From Antedon mediterranea (Eukaryota > Echinodermata > Crinoidea > Comatulida > Antedonidae): a stretch of DNA of 64,000 nucleotides. Made by a program: the position numbers and the translations under genes. The notes below the pieces were generated by a model. The model was not told where the DNA came from. It did no database searches and worked only from the letters and a program-made list of their open reading frames with translations. Below, in pieces: positions 9,401-64,000 of this stretch (position 1 is its first letter; every line of letters begins with the position of its first letter). Location: contig NC_092676.1 of the NCBI RefSeq assembly GCF_964355755.1, positions 23,232,288 to 23,296,287 on the forward strand, given 5' to 3'.

Positions 9401-12400
9401 TCCAATTCAGGTGTAAGTATACTACTGTATGAATTTAATTATTATGCCTAATGTTGTGAAACCTCTAAGTCTGTACATATTATTACCCTGGTCATTTTTG
9501 ACAAAACATGTATGGAAACATACTCCCATAATGCAGGTAGGAATCAGCGCAATATTGTGTCTTGACCTTACCCGGTACCCATTTGTACACCTGGGTTTGA
9601 GAGAAGCAAATTCAAGTAAAGTGTCTTGCCTAAGGATGCAAGCAATGCGACAAAAACAGTCTGAAACCCAAAGTTAAGTGTTATAGTAACCCCAATTCGC
9701 CAGCACAGATAACTATATTTAATGCATCTTTGCCTTGTCTGTTTTTAACATCTCGCTATGGCCATGTATATTGATTCACAATTTGTTTATTTAGAGAGCA
9801 CAAGACAGTTTTCTAAACACAGTCAAAGGCCGTTTAAAAGAAGGATGTCTACACTCCAGGCTTTCCACTTTACAGTTTGTCGACACTTTCCTTTTGGATA
9901 AAGAGATAGATTCAGAATGTATACCAGTAATTACAACACATCCAAAAGCCGTGAACTTCGACATGGAAGCATATCAGAATCACCTGCACACCAAAGTGTT
10001 AGGAAACGTTGTTCTGTATTCAGAAGTTATTCCAACAACAATGACCTTGTTTGAAGGGTATGAAATTATGATTAAGAAGACAACCCTTTTACATTGTCTA
10101 TCAAAACTCAGTGACAGTATTTAACACTTTAGTGAGATATTTCCTTAAATTATTTCACATAACTCAATATATATTTTAGTATTTACCTTAAATTGTATTC
10201 ACTATATAAGAGATTTTCTTAATAGTAAGGGTAAGTGTTTCTCTTAGCCTAAGTATGAATGGTGAATACGGCCACTGGTTTACATACACATAAATCAACA
10301 CCTGCTGTTATGTATGCCATGCGCTCTGATGTTTGTAAACTCAGGAGTTTTGGTAGATGTTATGAATTACATTGGTGTATAGAAAGTTTATTTTCGTATT
10401 TTGCAAATGCTCTTCTTTGTGCATCAAATAGCAGTTCAGAGGATGCTAACTAACACATTTTTTCTCAGTTTGTTGAGATAATACATGAGTATTGAACAAA
10501 ATTCCTAATGATAATAAGTATACATCTTCTTATTGCTGTCAATTGTTCATTTGTTATTACTTTTTTTTTATAGATTTATGTTTCAAGTTGAGGAGAATGT
10601 AGGAACGGTTGCCATAGCTACAAGAATGACTCAAGGAAAAGGTTGAGTAATTACATTTTGTATTTTGGCATCCCCATCTTTACCATTCTTTCATTGTCAT
10701 CATATTTGGCATCATTGTTATTATCTTTGTTATGATTGTCATCATTGCAGTGTGTTGAACGTTGGACTACTGATCGTGGGTCCGAATCCAACGCTTATCG
10801 CATTGCTTGTATTCTTGGGCAAGACTCGCCAAGTGTACAGATGACCACTTGGTAAAGGTCAAGACACAACTTTGCGCTGATTAATAACTGCATTATTATA
10901 TGGGAGTAGTTTGTATACAGTACATGTTTGATCCAAAAATGACTGCGGTAATAATATGTACAATACAGCGCTTAGAGCTTTTACAACATTGGGCATTTAT
11001 CCAAGATATTATTATTATTATAATTGGAACTGCAAAAACTAACTTGGTTTCTTTCATTTTTAGGACGAGGTGGAAACGCTTGGATATCTCCAATAGGTTG
11101 TGCCATGTTTTCTGTCCATGTACGCATTCCTATCCAATCTAACCTTGGACAACGTCTACCCTTTCTGCAGCACATTGCATCTGCTGCAGTGGTTGAGGCT
11201 GTAAGATCCTTAGATGGCTATGAGGTAATAATAGAACATTGATATGTGTGAATAATGCACAGTGTTAAATAGTTATTCTAAAAATAGCTATTCTAAAAAT
11301 TCATGATCAAATAGAATACAGTATAGCTAATCTAAAAATAGTCTTTCTAAAAATAGCTGTTCTAAAAATAGCCATTCTAAAAATAGCCATTCTGAAAACA
11401 GCCGTTCTAAAAATAGCTATTCTAGAAATATCCGTTTTAAATTGAGGATAGTGATACGGAAGAAAAGAAATCGGTAATAATACAATTTAATTTAAAATTG
11501 TCATAATAGGCATGATTATAAGAACATTATCTGTTTTATCTAAAAAAAAATATAATAAAATCTTTTTTAGAATATTGATCTGCGGCTGAAATGGCCAAAT
11601 GACATTTACTATGGTGACAAGATGAAGCTGGGAGGTGTGATTGTCAATTCCTGTTGCTGGGAAAATAAATTTCATGCCATCATAGGTTAGTAGTGACATT
11701 TTCTTTTACTTTAATGCATCCTTTTAATATCAATAATTCTTGGGATTTAAGTTGTTACTGCTATATTTTCTATCTATACTTGTAAAAAGGTAGAGAATTT
11801 CAAAATTTGTAATGAGAAAAAACAAATTTCAATACATATATCTTGGTATCTTTATTACACTGAAGCTGAATTGCTGCAAGGTAAAATTTAAATATAAAAA
11901 CTTGTTATATACAGGCTATTCTTGCTCATTTCAAGACATCAATTTCTACTAGGTCTATGCTAAAAGTCCCAGTACCAATAAGCATAAAATCATTATATTA
12001 TTAAATGATCTATTTTTTTCTAGGGTGTGGTTTTAACGTTAACAACAGTGACCCAACGATATGCATCAATGACCTCGTAGCCAGACACAACCACGAGTGT
12101 GATACGAACCTGTTACCTTTAACAAGAGAGTTGCTGATTGCACGAACATTGACGTACATAGAAAGAATTATTGAAAACTTTCAATTATATGGAAAAGACT
12201 CTTTTCTACCCATTTACTACAAACATTGGTTACATAGGTAATTCAAGATGTTTTATCTGAAAAGTATGATATTGTTATGAAAGTAATTTTACAAATCAAC
12301 AACAACAAAATTAACCGCTCAGAAACTGAGCAATATACTTATAATAAATATAATAATATACTTATACAAAATAATATTTCTCCCTTATTGAAGTTATAGA

Positions 12401-12788
12401 TAACTTAAGATCTATTAGGCTTTGGGACATCACCAATATATTGATCTAAAAAAAATCATCTTAAGACAAAAAAATAAAAAATAAACTAAGTAATATTTTG
12501 GTAATGAAAATGATTTGATAAGTTTATTCTAAGTATAATTATTTATTAGAAATAATCAAACCAACTTTTTGAAGTAAAAACATATTAATTGACTTTACTT
12601 TCCCAAATTACAGTGACATGCAAGTGCACCTGGAAAAAGAAGATGGACCAGAGGTTGAAATTGTTGGACTTGATGATATGGGATTTTTAGCGGTCAAGAA
12701 CCAGTCTGGTCAAGTAGTCAGTGTCCAACCGGATGGAAATAGCTTTGACATGATGAAGAACCTACTAGTGACAAAAGCAAGACCATAA
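6181..12788 (+). CDS. HLCS: Holocarboxylase synthetase / biotin-protein ligase, complete
   Basis: Eleven exons join in frame (279, 346, 435, 494, 183, 263, 68, 161, 115, 214 and 175 nt) into 910 codons plus TAA at 12786-12788. The enzyme makes biotinyl-AMP from biotin and ATP, then links biotin to lysine of the acetyl-CoA, pyruvate, propionyl-CoA and methylcrotonyl-CoA carboxylases, in cytosol and mitochondria. Seen: the biotin/AMP-binding loop GKGRGGNAW (G690-W696), KWPND (750-754), CGFNVNNSDPTICIND, and the C-terminal cap with VEIVGLDDMGFL and QPDGNSFDM. The N-terminal half resembles the extended form of animal HLCS (MFITICYIYL start). A 15-unit heptad array occupies about residues 213-345 of exon 3. 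Downstream neighbour SIM is convergent. Confidence 0.95.
6505..6770 (+). repeat. GGGGACACTTTCGT repeats in HLCS intron 1
   Basis: About two to three imperfect units of 85 bp share GGCAATATGTACA, TATAGTCAA, TTAGGGGACAC and GGGACACTTTCGT. They fill most of the intron 6460-6893 and match the repeat near 3955-4150. Non-coding. Confidence 0.55.
6894..7239 (+). CDS. HLCS: HLCS coding exon 2
   Basis: The acceptor TTATTACAG ends at 6893 and the donor GTGAGT starts at 7240. Encodes residues 94-208, QYVDLSHDWTLFIGSSSP to LDDGLLVEHIA, and leaves one base (A) that joins CT of exon 3 to give Thr209. This is the non-catalytic N-terminal region. The following intron (7240-7551) shows no feature. Confidence 0.9.
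7552..7986 (+). CDS. HLCS: HLCS coding exon 3 with heptapeptide array
   Basis: The acceptor TTTCATTTCAG ends at 7551 and the donor GTACAG starts at 7987. It begins VGIRGRAQSLLSRKASLQQQ, then carries 15 heptads of the type (P/T)TDHQPN, then SHKVPNVLVYT, and ends with one base that makes Asp354 with exon 4. PNVLVYT aligns with the PNILLYVG segment of human HLCS, so the array sits just before a conserved segment and in frame with it. Confidence 0.9.
7638..7952 (+). repeat. Coding minisatellite, 15 x 21 bp, in HLCS exon 3
   Basis: Unit of 21 bp built on CAGATCACCAGCCAAACC. Fifteen in-frame copies encode (P/T)(T/I)DHQPN with few changes (IDHQPN, TDQQPN, TGHQPN, TNHQPN). No copy contains a stop or a frameshift. 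The low divergence suggests recent turnover by unequal exchange or slippage. Confidence 0.93.
8281..8774 (+). CDS. HLCS: HLCS coding exon 4
   Basis: The acceptor ATATTTTCAG ends at 8280 and the donor GTTTAA starts at 8775. Encodes Asp354 (split) and residues 355-518: SDDKEPDHYLMVREVLQQCL, YVIYHLTKSQILNHPWIDN, ALLVLSS, GGKVMNFSS and HGTALLCQ. These match human HLCS blocks (YILYHL, PWTDNCLLLV, GGKVLGLSS, EAVLCQ). Confidence 0.93.
8881..9195. mobile_element. Foldback element (long inverted repeat) in HLCS intron 4
   Basis: Two arms of about 140 bp (8881-9025 and 9055-9195) are reverse complements at roughly 94 percent identity by eye, separated by a short AT-rich loop. Each arm carries GAGGCATTTGATAAACAG, TGTCTTGACATGTTTCG and ACAATGCCTAGAGT. 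It is a MITE-like foldback that would form one long hairpin in RNA. It fills most of the intron 8775-9229. Confidence 0.85.
9230..9412 (+). CDS. HLCS: HLCS coding exon 5
   Basis: The acceptor TTTTTTACAG ends at 9229. It encodes residues 519-579: VHLDVDPSKDKTVNSEEFAE, LKKSNQTRYEVLSDLFSRLG, and on to SNSG. Two donors overlap (GTGTAAGT). Using GTAAGT at 9413 keeps the frame with exon 6, while the GTG at 9411 would not. VHLDV and KSNQTRYEVL match VHLEL and KSSNFRRYEVL of human HLCS. Confidence 0.9.
9531..9690 (+). mobile_element. SINE-like fragment in HLCS intron 5
   Basis: GGTACCCATTTGTACACCTG, followed by AAGTGTCTTGCCTAAGGATG and GCAAGC, resembles the core of common aquatic-animal SINEs. No tRNA head or terminal repeat is visible. 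It lies in the intron 9413-9794. Confidence 0.45.
9795..10057 (+). CDS. HLCS: HLCS coding exon 6
   Basis: The acceptor TTTATTTAG ends at 9794 and the donor GTATGA starts at 10058. Encodes residues 580-666: RAQDSFLNTVKGRLKEG, SRLSTLQFVDTFL, CIPVITTHPKAVNFDMEAYQ, TKVLGNVVLYSEVIPTTMTL and FE, leaving GG. This is the junction into the ligase domain; human has [20 protein letters not shown]. Confidence 0.92.
10574..10641 (+). CDS. HLCS: HLCS coding exon 7
   Basis: A 68-nt exon, with acceptor TTTTATAG ending at 10573 and donor GTTGAG at 10642. Encodes Gly667 (split) to Lys689: FMFQVEENVGTVAIATRMTQ then GK. It enters the conserved substrate loop QGKGRGG, which is split by the next intron. Confidence 0.93.
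10745..11022 (+). mobile_element. tRNA-derived SINE in HLCS intron 7
   Basis: A B-box-like GGGTCCGAATCCAAC lies near 10780, followed by CTTGGGCAAGACTCGCC, and then, near the 3' end, ACAGCGCTTAGAGC with a terminal (ATT)n run at about 11010. This is the usual order head, core, 3' tail of SINEs mobilised by a LINE. The A box is not clear. It occupies most of the intron 10642-11063. Confidence 0.55.
11064..11224 (+). CDS. HLCS: HLCS coding exon 8 (biotin/AMP loop)
   Basis: The acceptor ATTTTTAG ends at 11063 and the donor GTAATA starts at 11225, phase 0. Encodes Gly690 (split) to Glu743: RGGNAWISPIGCAMFS, VHVRIPIQSNLGQRLPFLQH and ASAAVVEAVRSLDGYE. GRGGNAW is the signature loop that closes over biotinyl-AMP in biotin-protein ligases. 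Confidence 0.95.
11266..11440 (+). repeat. Short tandem repeat TTCTAAAAATAGC in HLCS intron 8
   Basis: About ten diverged copies of a 14-bp unit (TTCTAAAAATAGCC/T) lie head to tail, with one interruption near 11310-11330. Non-coding. They fill half of the intron 11225-11570. Confidence 0.8.
11571..11685 (+). CDS. HLCS: HLCS coding exon 9
   Basis: The acceptor CTTTTTTAG ends at 11570 and the donor GTTAGT starts at 11686. Encodes residues 744-781: NIDLRLKWPNDIYYGDKMKL and GGVIVNSCCWENKFHAII, leaving one base. KWPND and K-GG-V are active-site blocks of the ligase. The next intron (11686-12023) shows no feature. Confidence 0.95.
12024..12237 (+). CDS. HLCS: HLCS coding exon 10
   Basis: The acceptor TTTTTCTAG ends at 12023 and the donor GTAATT starts at 12238. 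Encodes Gly782 (split) to His852: CGFNVNNSDPTICINDLVAR, LTRELLIARTLTYIERIIEN and PIYYKHWLH. Human HLCS has CGFNVTNSNPTICINDLI. The next intron (12238-12613) is plain AT-rich sequence. Confidence 0.95.
12614..12788 (+). CDS. HLCS: HLCS terminal coding exon
   Basis: The acceptor AATTACAG ends at 12613. Encodes Ser853 (split) to Pro910 and TAA at 12786-12788: DMQVHLEKEDGPEVEIVGLD, DMGFLAVKNQSGQVVSVQPD and GNSFDMMKNLLVTKARP. This is the C-terminal SH3-like cap of biotin-protein ligases. Confidence 0.95.
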
Positions 12789-12836
12789 ATAGAGGTAAAA
12801 TAATATTTTTTAGAGGTAAAATAAGGCTTTCAAATT

Positions 12837-13183
12837 CAAATTCAAGCCTAGGAATAGCTGTTTATATGTACTGTAGACTAGGCCTAGGAATAACTGAGTG
12901 CAGACTAGGCCTAGGGATATCTGTGAATTCAGACTAGGCCTAGGGATATCTGTGAATTCAGACTAGGCCTAGGGATATCTGTGAATTCAGACTAGGCCTA
13001 GGGATATCTGTGAATTCAGACTAGGCCTAGGGATATCTGTGAATTCAGACTAGGCCTAGGGATATCTGTGAATTCAGACTAGGCCTAGGGATATCTGTGA
13101 ATTCAGACTAGGCCTAGGGATATCTGTGAAAGCAGACTACTGTAGGCCTAGCAATATCTGAAAATGCAGTCTAGGCCTAGTTC
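12837..13183 (+). repeat. 29-bp minisatellite made of nested palindromes
   Basis: Eight near-perfect tandem copies of a 29-bp unit run from 12903 to 13134, with degenerate copies on both sides. Each unit contains three palindromes in order: CTAGGCCTAG, GATATC and GAATTC. It starts about 50 bp after the HLCS stop, so it is probably in the HLCS 3' UTR. Confidence 0.92.
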
Positions 13184-14117
13184 TTCCCTGAGCATTTGTC
13201 ATCTGAATCCTCTTAATCACCCTTCTCTTTTATAAACGTTTTGTCGTAAATTTTTTGCAATGTCATTGTTGTTTGTATCAACTGTTGTCCGCGCAATATA
13301 AAATATTTATCATCGAGGGGAAATTGTTAGTACCACAAGTCAACCATCTTCGGAACGATATAGTATACACAAAATTAACCATCGGGTAAATGTGATAGCG
13401 GGGTCATAGATTAACTATTATAACTATTATCCTACGGGACAGTGTGATATGTACAACATTTACCATCAGGGTAAAAATTGATTACACCACAATCATTCGA
13501 TCTACGGACTGGTGCAATATACTGTATATACCATTAGTCAACCATTAGTTTTACAAACCGCATGATTACAGAATTAAGCATCAGGCATTTATTTATCGCA
13601 CCACCAATGTGTTTTAATATCCAATGAAATTTGTAAATTTTAATTTTTTTCCATCTAGTCTGAGTCAGCTAAAATTCGTTGAAGTCACCACCTTTGGGAA
13701 CTAAATGCACTTGACCTCTCTGGATCAACTTTTCAAATAATTAAAACAATATTTCAGTGTGACTTACATGGAAAACTTAATATCATTCAAAAAAATTCAC
13801 TTAAAAATAGTCTGATTATAAAATGACATACATGTTATCTATTTGAGTACAGACATAGTTTGTTATTGAAAAAAAAAGAACATATCTATTCTGACATTGT
13901 AAAGCGCAGTATTTATTTGAACTTTTGTGAACTATCTGACCGTGTTCTTTCATGGATATCTATATAAAAAATACGTTGGATGAAAGAATACAGTGTTTCC
14001 TCGCCACAGAATGTATGTATACTGTACATACTGTATATCTTTTATTATATGGGCTTTTATTCAGCATTCTTTGCTTCATCTGTTTTTTCCAGTAATTTTG
14101 TTTGTCTTATAACATAT

Positions 14118-14165
14118 AAATAGTGTAGCTGTAGCTTAGTGGTTAATGTGCTTGCCTATTCTTCT
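14118..14165 (+). mobile_element. Fragment of tRNA-derived SINE family 2 (head only)
   Basis: TGTAGCTGTAGCTTAGTGG and TTAATGTGCTTGCCT match the tRNA-like head of the elements at 52778 and 59076. The B box and body are missing. Confidence 0.5.
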
Positions 14166-14599
14166 GTTTTTCCTTTATCTAGAATCTCAAGCCAAATTTT
14201 CAATTTACAGCAAGAAAATATTCTCAGAACATTTTGTTTTTCCTTATTCTTTTTTATTTTGCTTTTTCACTGTCAGTGTAGAGTGAGACTTTTCGCATAA
14301 TACTTGCTTTACTGTCATAACATGTTTCAGCAATGTTTCTAAGTATTATTTCTTCTTAGCTGTTTCATTGGCTTGTAGAATAGTGCTGTAGAATTAAATC
14401 TCCAATGTCCACATAGTAGATGTTGATTAAAGTAAATTTTTCCCTTCGTTTTATCTTACAGATTAAAAAAAAAGTTATAATAAACTTTTTTTCGTGGATG
14501 TTTGAACTCTTCGGTGAGTCCTTTAATACATAATGAAACGTGTTCTTGCCAGAAATATAGAAAAATATTAGCTTTTTAATGTTTTATTGTAAAGCATGC

Positions 14600-14785
14600 T
14601 AAAGCTTTGTCTACAAAATCACTATCAAACTATTTTGACAACAAGTTTTATGTGCCCAAATAGTGCAGTGATATGCCCAAATATGGCAGTGATATGCCCA
14701 AATATGGCAGTGATATGACATTGTGTCCATATATGGGCACATCGCATTTTTTTGTCAAATAAAGTTAGTAGTAGACAGAGCTTTA
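14600..14785. mobile_element. MITE family A, copy 1
   Basis: Terminal inverted repeats of the type TAAAGCTTTGTCTAC and GTAGACAGAGCTTTA. The inside has three tandem copies of ATATGCCCAAATATGGCAGT and an opposed TCCATATATGGGCACAT. The same ends occur at 16006, 17231, 22221 and 32872. Non-coding, so moved by a transposase encoded elsewhere. Confidence 0.85.
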
Positions 14786-15460
14786 CATTTACATTACAAA
14801 CACAACACCTAAATGCCTTTATATTTCATCATAATACATATTATTTATTTGTACAGTATATTTTAAATTATTCTAGTATTAAAAAACAAATTAATGTGCA
14901 ATATACAAACACATTCCTATGTTTAACATTTTAACTGACTGACATACATTGACAAGTTAATGTACCTCTTTTCCTCTGAATTGGTCATTGGGAACACAAT
15001 ACACTCACTACAGCCATGCAATACATAATTACTATTATTATTAAGTCATATTTTGAAAATAAATAATTAAAATAGCAGCTAAATAGGAAAAGGTATATTG
15101 TCACAGTATAGATGAATTCCTTTAAAAGTAATTTGCAATATACCTTTAATTTTATTGGGTTATCGTTTTATATTACAACCAAATCAAGTGAGCATAGTAT
15201 ATTGAGTTGCAGTTAATATTTTGAGTTTTAAAATTGGTACTGCACACATATTAATCAAGAACTATCTCTAGTCTATAACTAAATCATGGTTAATGGTAAC
15301 AAAAGTCAAGTAAATTGTTGTAAAAAAAAATCTAAAATAATAAGTGTGGCAAATAGTGTGTATTCATGCAACATAATTTATGTTATTTTTTAAATCTGAT
15401 CAGTCAAAAAGGTTATTTTTTGAGAATGTTTTTCAAATAATGCTTTATACTATTAAAACG

Positions 15461-15700
15461 AGTGACTGACTGAGCGGTTAAGATATTAGAACCGTAGCCA
15501 TAGCAAGGGTTCGAGGCTCACCCGCTCCATGGTTCTGGGGGTATAACAAATCTTCTTGGATAAGGACTATAAACCGTAGGTCCAGTGTACACATCTAGCC
15601 ACTATCACTCACAGCCACAGCCACATAACTGGACCCTCCGGGAGACCAGTCTTTGACTGAAGAAGTCACCCATTATAAATAAATAAAAACATGCATGTTT
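15461..15700 (+). mobile_element. tRNA-derived SINE, family 1, second copy
   Basis: A tRNA-like head has A box ACTGAGCGGTTAAGA and B box GGGTTCGAGGCTC about 40 bp later. The body CTTCTTGGATAAGGACTATA and GTAGGTCCAGTGTACAC is shared with 590-850. It ends in an A-rich tail (ATAAATAAATAAAAAC). Confidence 0.75.
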
Positions 15701-16005
15701 TTGTTGTTTTTAACAACTTTTTATTTCTTTAATTTGATTTTCTTTAGTTTATATATCTTACATGTATATTGACCAGGTGTGTTTAGATTCTGGCCGGTCC
15801 TGTGGGAACGCTGAGTAATTAAGCTTGTCTTTTAGAGTATGAGGAAATCTTCAGGCCTAAGTTTATAGGCCAAATAGTTGATTGAGTTGTCAAGCTAGCT
15901 GTCCTTTTAAAACTAATTGAGGCTAAAATTAAATTAATTTTACTGTTTCCTAAAATGATATTATTTTGTGACTAGTTCATTGCTAGATTGTCCGTATATC
16001 CATCC

Positions 16006-16112
16006 TAAAGCTCTGTCTACACTATCAAAAACAATGTGATAGTGATATGACATCATAATGTCCATAATATGGGCATTTGTCACATAAAGCTTGATAGTGT
16101 AGACAGAGCTTA
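16006..16112. mobile_element. MITE family A, copy 2 (short)
   Basis: Ends TAAAGCTCTGTCTACACTAT and the inverted ATAGTGTAGACAGAGCTTA enclose a shortened inside with GTGATATGACATCAT and GGGCATTTGTCAC. This is the smallest copy, 107 bp. Confidence 0.85.
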
Positions 16113-16565
16113 ATGTTAAAAGCCGTCTATTGCAATTGTCAACTGGCTTACATACATGTAAAATTCATCCTTCACAATTTAATTTTTGTAATGTTTAAAT
16201 GACAATAGGTATTATCAGATCGTACAGTATATACCAAACTACTTTTTCCCACATGCGCTATTGTATGATGGGCCTGTTACAGTCAACAGACACGATACTG
16301 CATCATGTTTATTGTCGCTAGACATGATACTGTACTAGAACGTACTGCTTTGTCACTAGGTATGGTTTTTTTATAAACATTAATATTAACATTCAATTAG
16401 AAATAAAACATAATAATAACAAGGTTTTCGTTTTACATTTTGTTTTATTTGTTATTCTATTTCTATTTCAGTTGAAAGTTAAACAGTAACATGCAACCGT
16501 TTTATTAACGTATTAACAACAAAATATTACAAAGATAAACCGTCACATGGCCAATTAGCTGATTC

Positions 16566-16730
16566 GCTGTACTGCATCATAGGCAAGTTCTGTATTACAA
16601 TGTCATACATGTCACATGCGACTTCTGTATTATAGCCCATTAGCCTAACCCTAACCTCAATATAATACATATGAGTCATATGTGAATTATGTGACACTTT
16701 ATTACAGAATGCGCCTATGATACTGGAAAA
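16566..16730. mobile_element. Inverted-repeat element, family B, copy 1
   Basis: The left arm GTACTGCATCATAGGCAAGT followed by TCTGTATTACAATGTC is an imperfect reverse complement of the right arm GTGACACTTTATTACAGAAT followed by GCGCCTATGATACTG. A related piece occurs at 56346-56445. Non-coding MITE. Confidence 0.6.
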
Positions 16731-17230
16731 CATAATACCCATATGTGGAGATACAGTGTAGAGAATCTGGCTAAACTATAGACCATCTTTGTAATGTTTT
16801 AAAATTCAGGCGTTCCTCCAATTAAATACCAAATAATTATTTTTTAATTTAGCGTCAGATATTCCATTTTCTGTTACAGTAGAAAGTGATCCAACATTTG
16901 AGAGGATACTGCCGTATTCAATTGGAGTGCGACCTGTAATCGCCGAAGCCACAACTTATTCGTTGAGGCCTAACACAATGACATCTAAAACATATACAAT
17001 AAATTACATAAATAACCAAGGCGCTGTCATCTTAAGAAATTACATTAATTAGGCCTATTACAGTTCTCGTAAGCACTGTTTAGTATTGGCGGTGTTTTAC
17101 ATTCGCACTATGCTAGATATATTACAAGAGCTGGGCTCATAAATAATAATCAATAATGATAAAATATGGCAGAATAAAGCATAAAATAAAATACAATTTT
17201 GAAAAATTTAAATAGGTAATCTTTCAAACA

Positions 17231-17378
17231 AAAAGCTCTTTCTACACTATTAAACTTCATGTGACAATAAAGGTTATATGCCCATATATGGACACGATGA
17301 TGTCATATCATTACCATATTTGGGTATATCACTACCATTGGTCACATCATACTTTTTGATAGTGTAGACAGAGCTTAA
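17231..17378. mobile_element. MITE family A, copy 3
   Basis: Ends AAAGCTCTTTCTACACTAT and GATAGTGTAGACAGAGCTTA in inverted orientation. Inside are TATGCCCATATATGGACAC and GATGATGTCATATC, in the opposite order to copy 1. Confidence 0.85.
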
Positions 17379-17851
17379 GACACTTTATTTAGCGTTTATG
17401 TTCAGTGTCATTCAAAAACGTTTAGAAACTTTAGATTCTACGTCATTCGTTATAATCTATTAAATTATTATCTAATAATACTGTATTTTGAAAATGTAAT
17501 TGTAAATTAAATTCTAATTATGATGATACTTGACAATTATAATCGTAACCTTTTATTAAATACAAGGTGAATATGATTTATATCGGATAGGGTAGTACTG
17601 TACCAAACATAATGTTTGTAGTCGAAGGCATATTATATTGAAACCCAAAACTCTAACAATTGATAAACCTTTACAAGTTGTTAAAACATAAATTAACCCT
17701 AATTTTGTTGTCTTATCATTAGATTTGTTTTTTTCATTTTCAATGTTGGTATAAGTATCAGTACAGTACATGTCAAACACCCAAGAGAAAAACAAATATT
17801 AGCGTCAGGTAAAATATGAAAAGAAAAGATGAGTAACACCAAACTTTGAAT

Positions 17852-18125
17852 AGGTCATTTCTAGTTTTAATAAAGTTATTCACTTCCGTTAAAAAAAAAA
17901 TGGGGGCAAAATGTCACTTATAAAAAGACAAAATTAACGTTTATATTTAACCAGAACCCCGTTGTCTGATAAACAATAGACATTTTTCAGGTAAATATTT
18001 TATTTTTCGATCCAATTTTTGGTCCAAGTGACCATATTGGTAACTACTGTATTATGTGACATTAAAATGGCATATTTCAAATAATTTTTAAAGAATTATT
18101 TTATTCAGGGGGACAATACATAAAA
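17852..18125 (+). repeat. Dispersed repeat family D, copy 2
   Basis: The most complete plus-oriented copy. It runs from TAGTTTTAATAAAGTTATTC through AAAAAGACAAAATTAAC, TTTAACCAGAACCCC, TTTTTCAGGTAAAT, GATCCAATTTTTGGTC and TATTATGTGACATTAAAATG to GGGGGACAATACAT. It lies 560 bp beyond the SIM stop, possibly in its 3' UTR. Confidence 0.6.
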
Positions 18126-18686
18126 AAAAGCTGCATTCTCTACTAAACTTACTTAAACAATTGTCCATTTCTGACCAGAGATAACTAATAACTAAATTAA
18201 GAAAGTAAATATAATAAATTATTTATTACATAAGTTTCACCAAGAAATTGTATCGTTAACATCAAAACACTGAGTTGTCTAAAAACTGGATTGTATATAT
18301 TTCATCAATATTCGATACGAAAATAAACTTTCCAGTAATTATTGTGTGATATTGTTGTAAACACTTCAATCAAATTCGTAAGTAGATCATTTTACTTTCC
18401 CATCAACTACATTAAAATTAGCAGGGAAGAGTGACATTTACTCTTTCTTCGTTTTAGGTCCAATGAGAGGACCAATGTATTTTGTACTGTATTTATAGGC
18501 TACACCCTTTCAAACGAAATCTATATTATATGCCAACGACTTTTAGAGAGCGTGGACGTATGTAGTAACCACAATCATCTAAATGCAAATTAAACGTTTT
18601 ATAAAACGTCCAATAACATATATTAGACAATGGAGAGACTTTTCAACAAACTAAAAATTGAAACTTCAAAATAATATTTTATGTAC

Positions 18687-63751
<45,065 letters not shown>

Positions 63752-64000
63752 ATCCTCTGCTCTGTGAAGTAAAATCCCGATAGGTTGTTGAATTTCTGAC
63801 TTCCATTGTGGAAGTTTATTCTGAAAGTGAGGTATACGAGGCCCAATGTCCAGCATTATTTGGCTGGTCACCAAGGGGGTTCGACAGAGACGTGCCTCGG
63901 CCAAGTAACTTTCCTTCGGTTTATGTTCAAGCCACATGCAACCAAAAAGAAAATACTCAGAGTTTTGACCAAAGGTAATAGAAAATATGCCCCTGGAATC

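Larger units (their letters stand above)
12789..18686. other. HLCS-SIM convergent intergenic region
   Basis: Both genes point into this 5.9-kb stretch, so it must contain both 3' UTRs. No clear poly(A) site could be assigned; an AATAAA on the minus strand near 18100 is one option for SIM. It holds the 29-bp minisatellite, three copies of MITE family A, two tRNA SINE pieces, one inverted-repeat element and one family-D repeat. No coding region was seen. 13185-14110 shows no recognisable feature. Confidence 0.6.

Noticed and set aside
12903-13134. CRISPR-like array of direct repeats
   Set aside because: Units are contiguous 29-bp copies without unique spacers, and the DNA is animal nuclear sequence; it is a minisatellite.

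Overview
The window is invertebrate animal nuclear DNA: AT-rich, with intron-split genes (GT/AG borders throughout), many short transposon-derived repeats and no bacterial-style operons. The gene set, and the abundance of the palindromic word TAGGCCTA in non-coding DNA, suggest a non-vertebrate deuterostome, plausibly an echinoderm. The species cannot be fixed from the sequence, and the taxon is an inference.

Three genes were reconstructed exon by exon, with every splice phase checked by hand. (1) Positions 287-2810, plus strand: the last four coding exons of an NADPH oxidase of the NOX2 (CYBB) type; the 5' part lies outside the window. (2) Positions 6181-12788, plus strand: a complete holocarboxylase synthetase / biotin-protein ligase (HLCS) in 11 exons, 910 codons plus stop. 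It carries an unusual array of 15 heptapeptides ahead of its ligase region. (3) Positions 63751-18687, minus strand: a complete single-minded (SIM) bHLH-PAS transcription factor in 8 coding exons, 788 codons plus stop. Its first intron is about 38.7 kb and fills more than half of the window.

HLCS and SIM are neighbours, tail to tail, about 5.9 kb apart. In human, SIM2 and HLCS are also adjacent and convergent on chromosome 21q22, so this appears to be an ancient conserved gene pair. NOX lies upstream of HLCS on the same strand. The three proteins have no obvious shared pathway: membrane superoxide production, biotin attachment to carboxylases, and developmental transcription control.

The rest is intergenic or intronic DNA holding tRNA-derived SINEs, one 5S-rRNA-derived SINE, a LINE 3' end, several MITE or foldback families, minisatellites, and a series of local two- or three-copy tandem duplications with periods mostly of 130-180 bp. 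No rRNA or functional tRNA gene, CRISPR array or clearly novel protein system was seen. The most interesting observations are the SIM-HLCS linkage, the HLCS heptad array, the 5S-derived SINE and the duplication-rich giant SIM intron.
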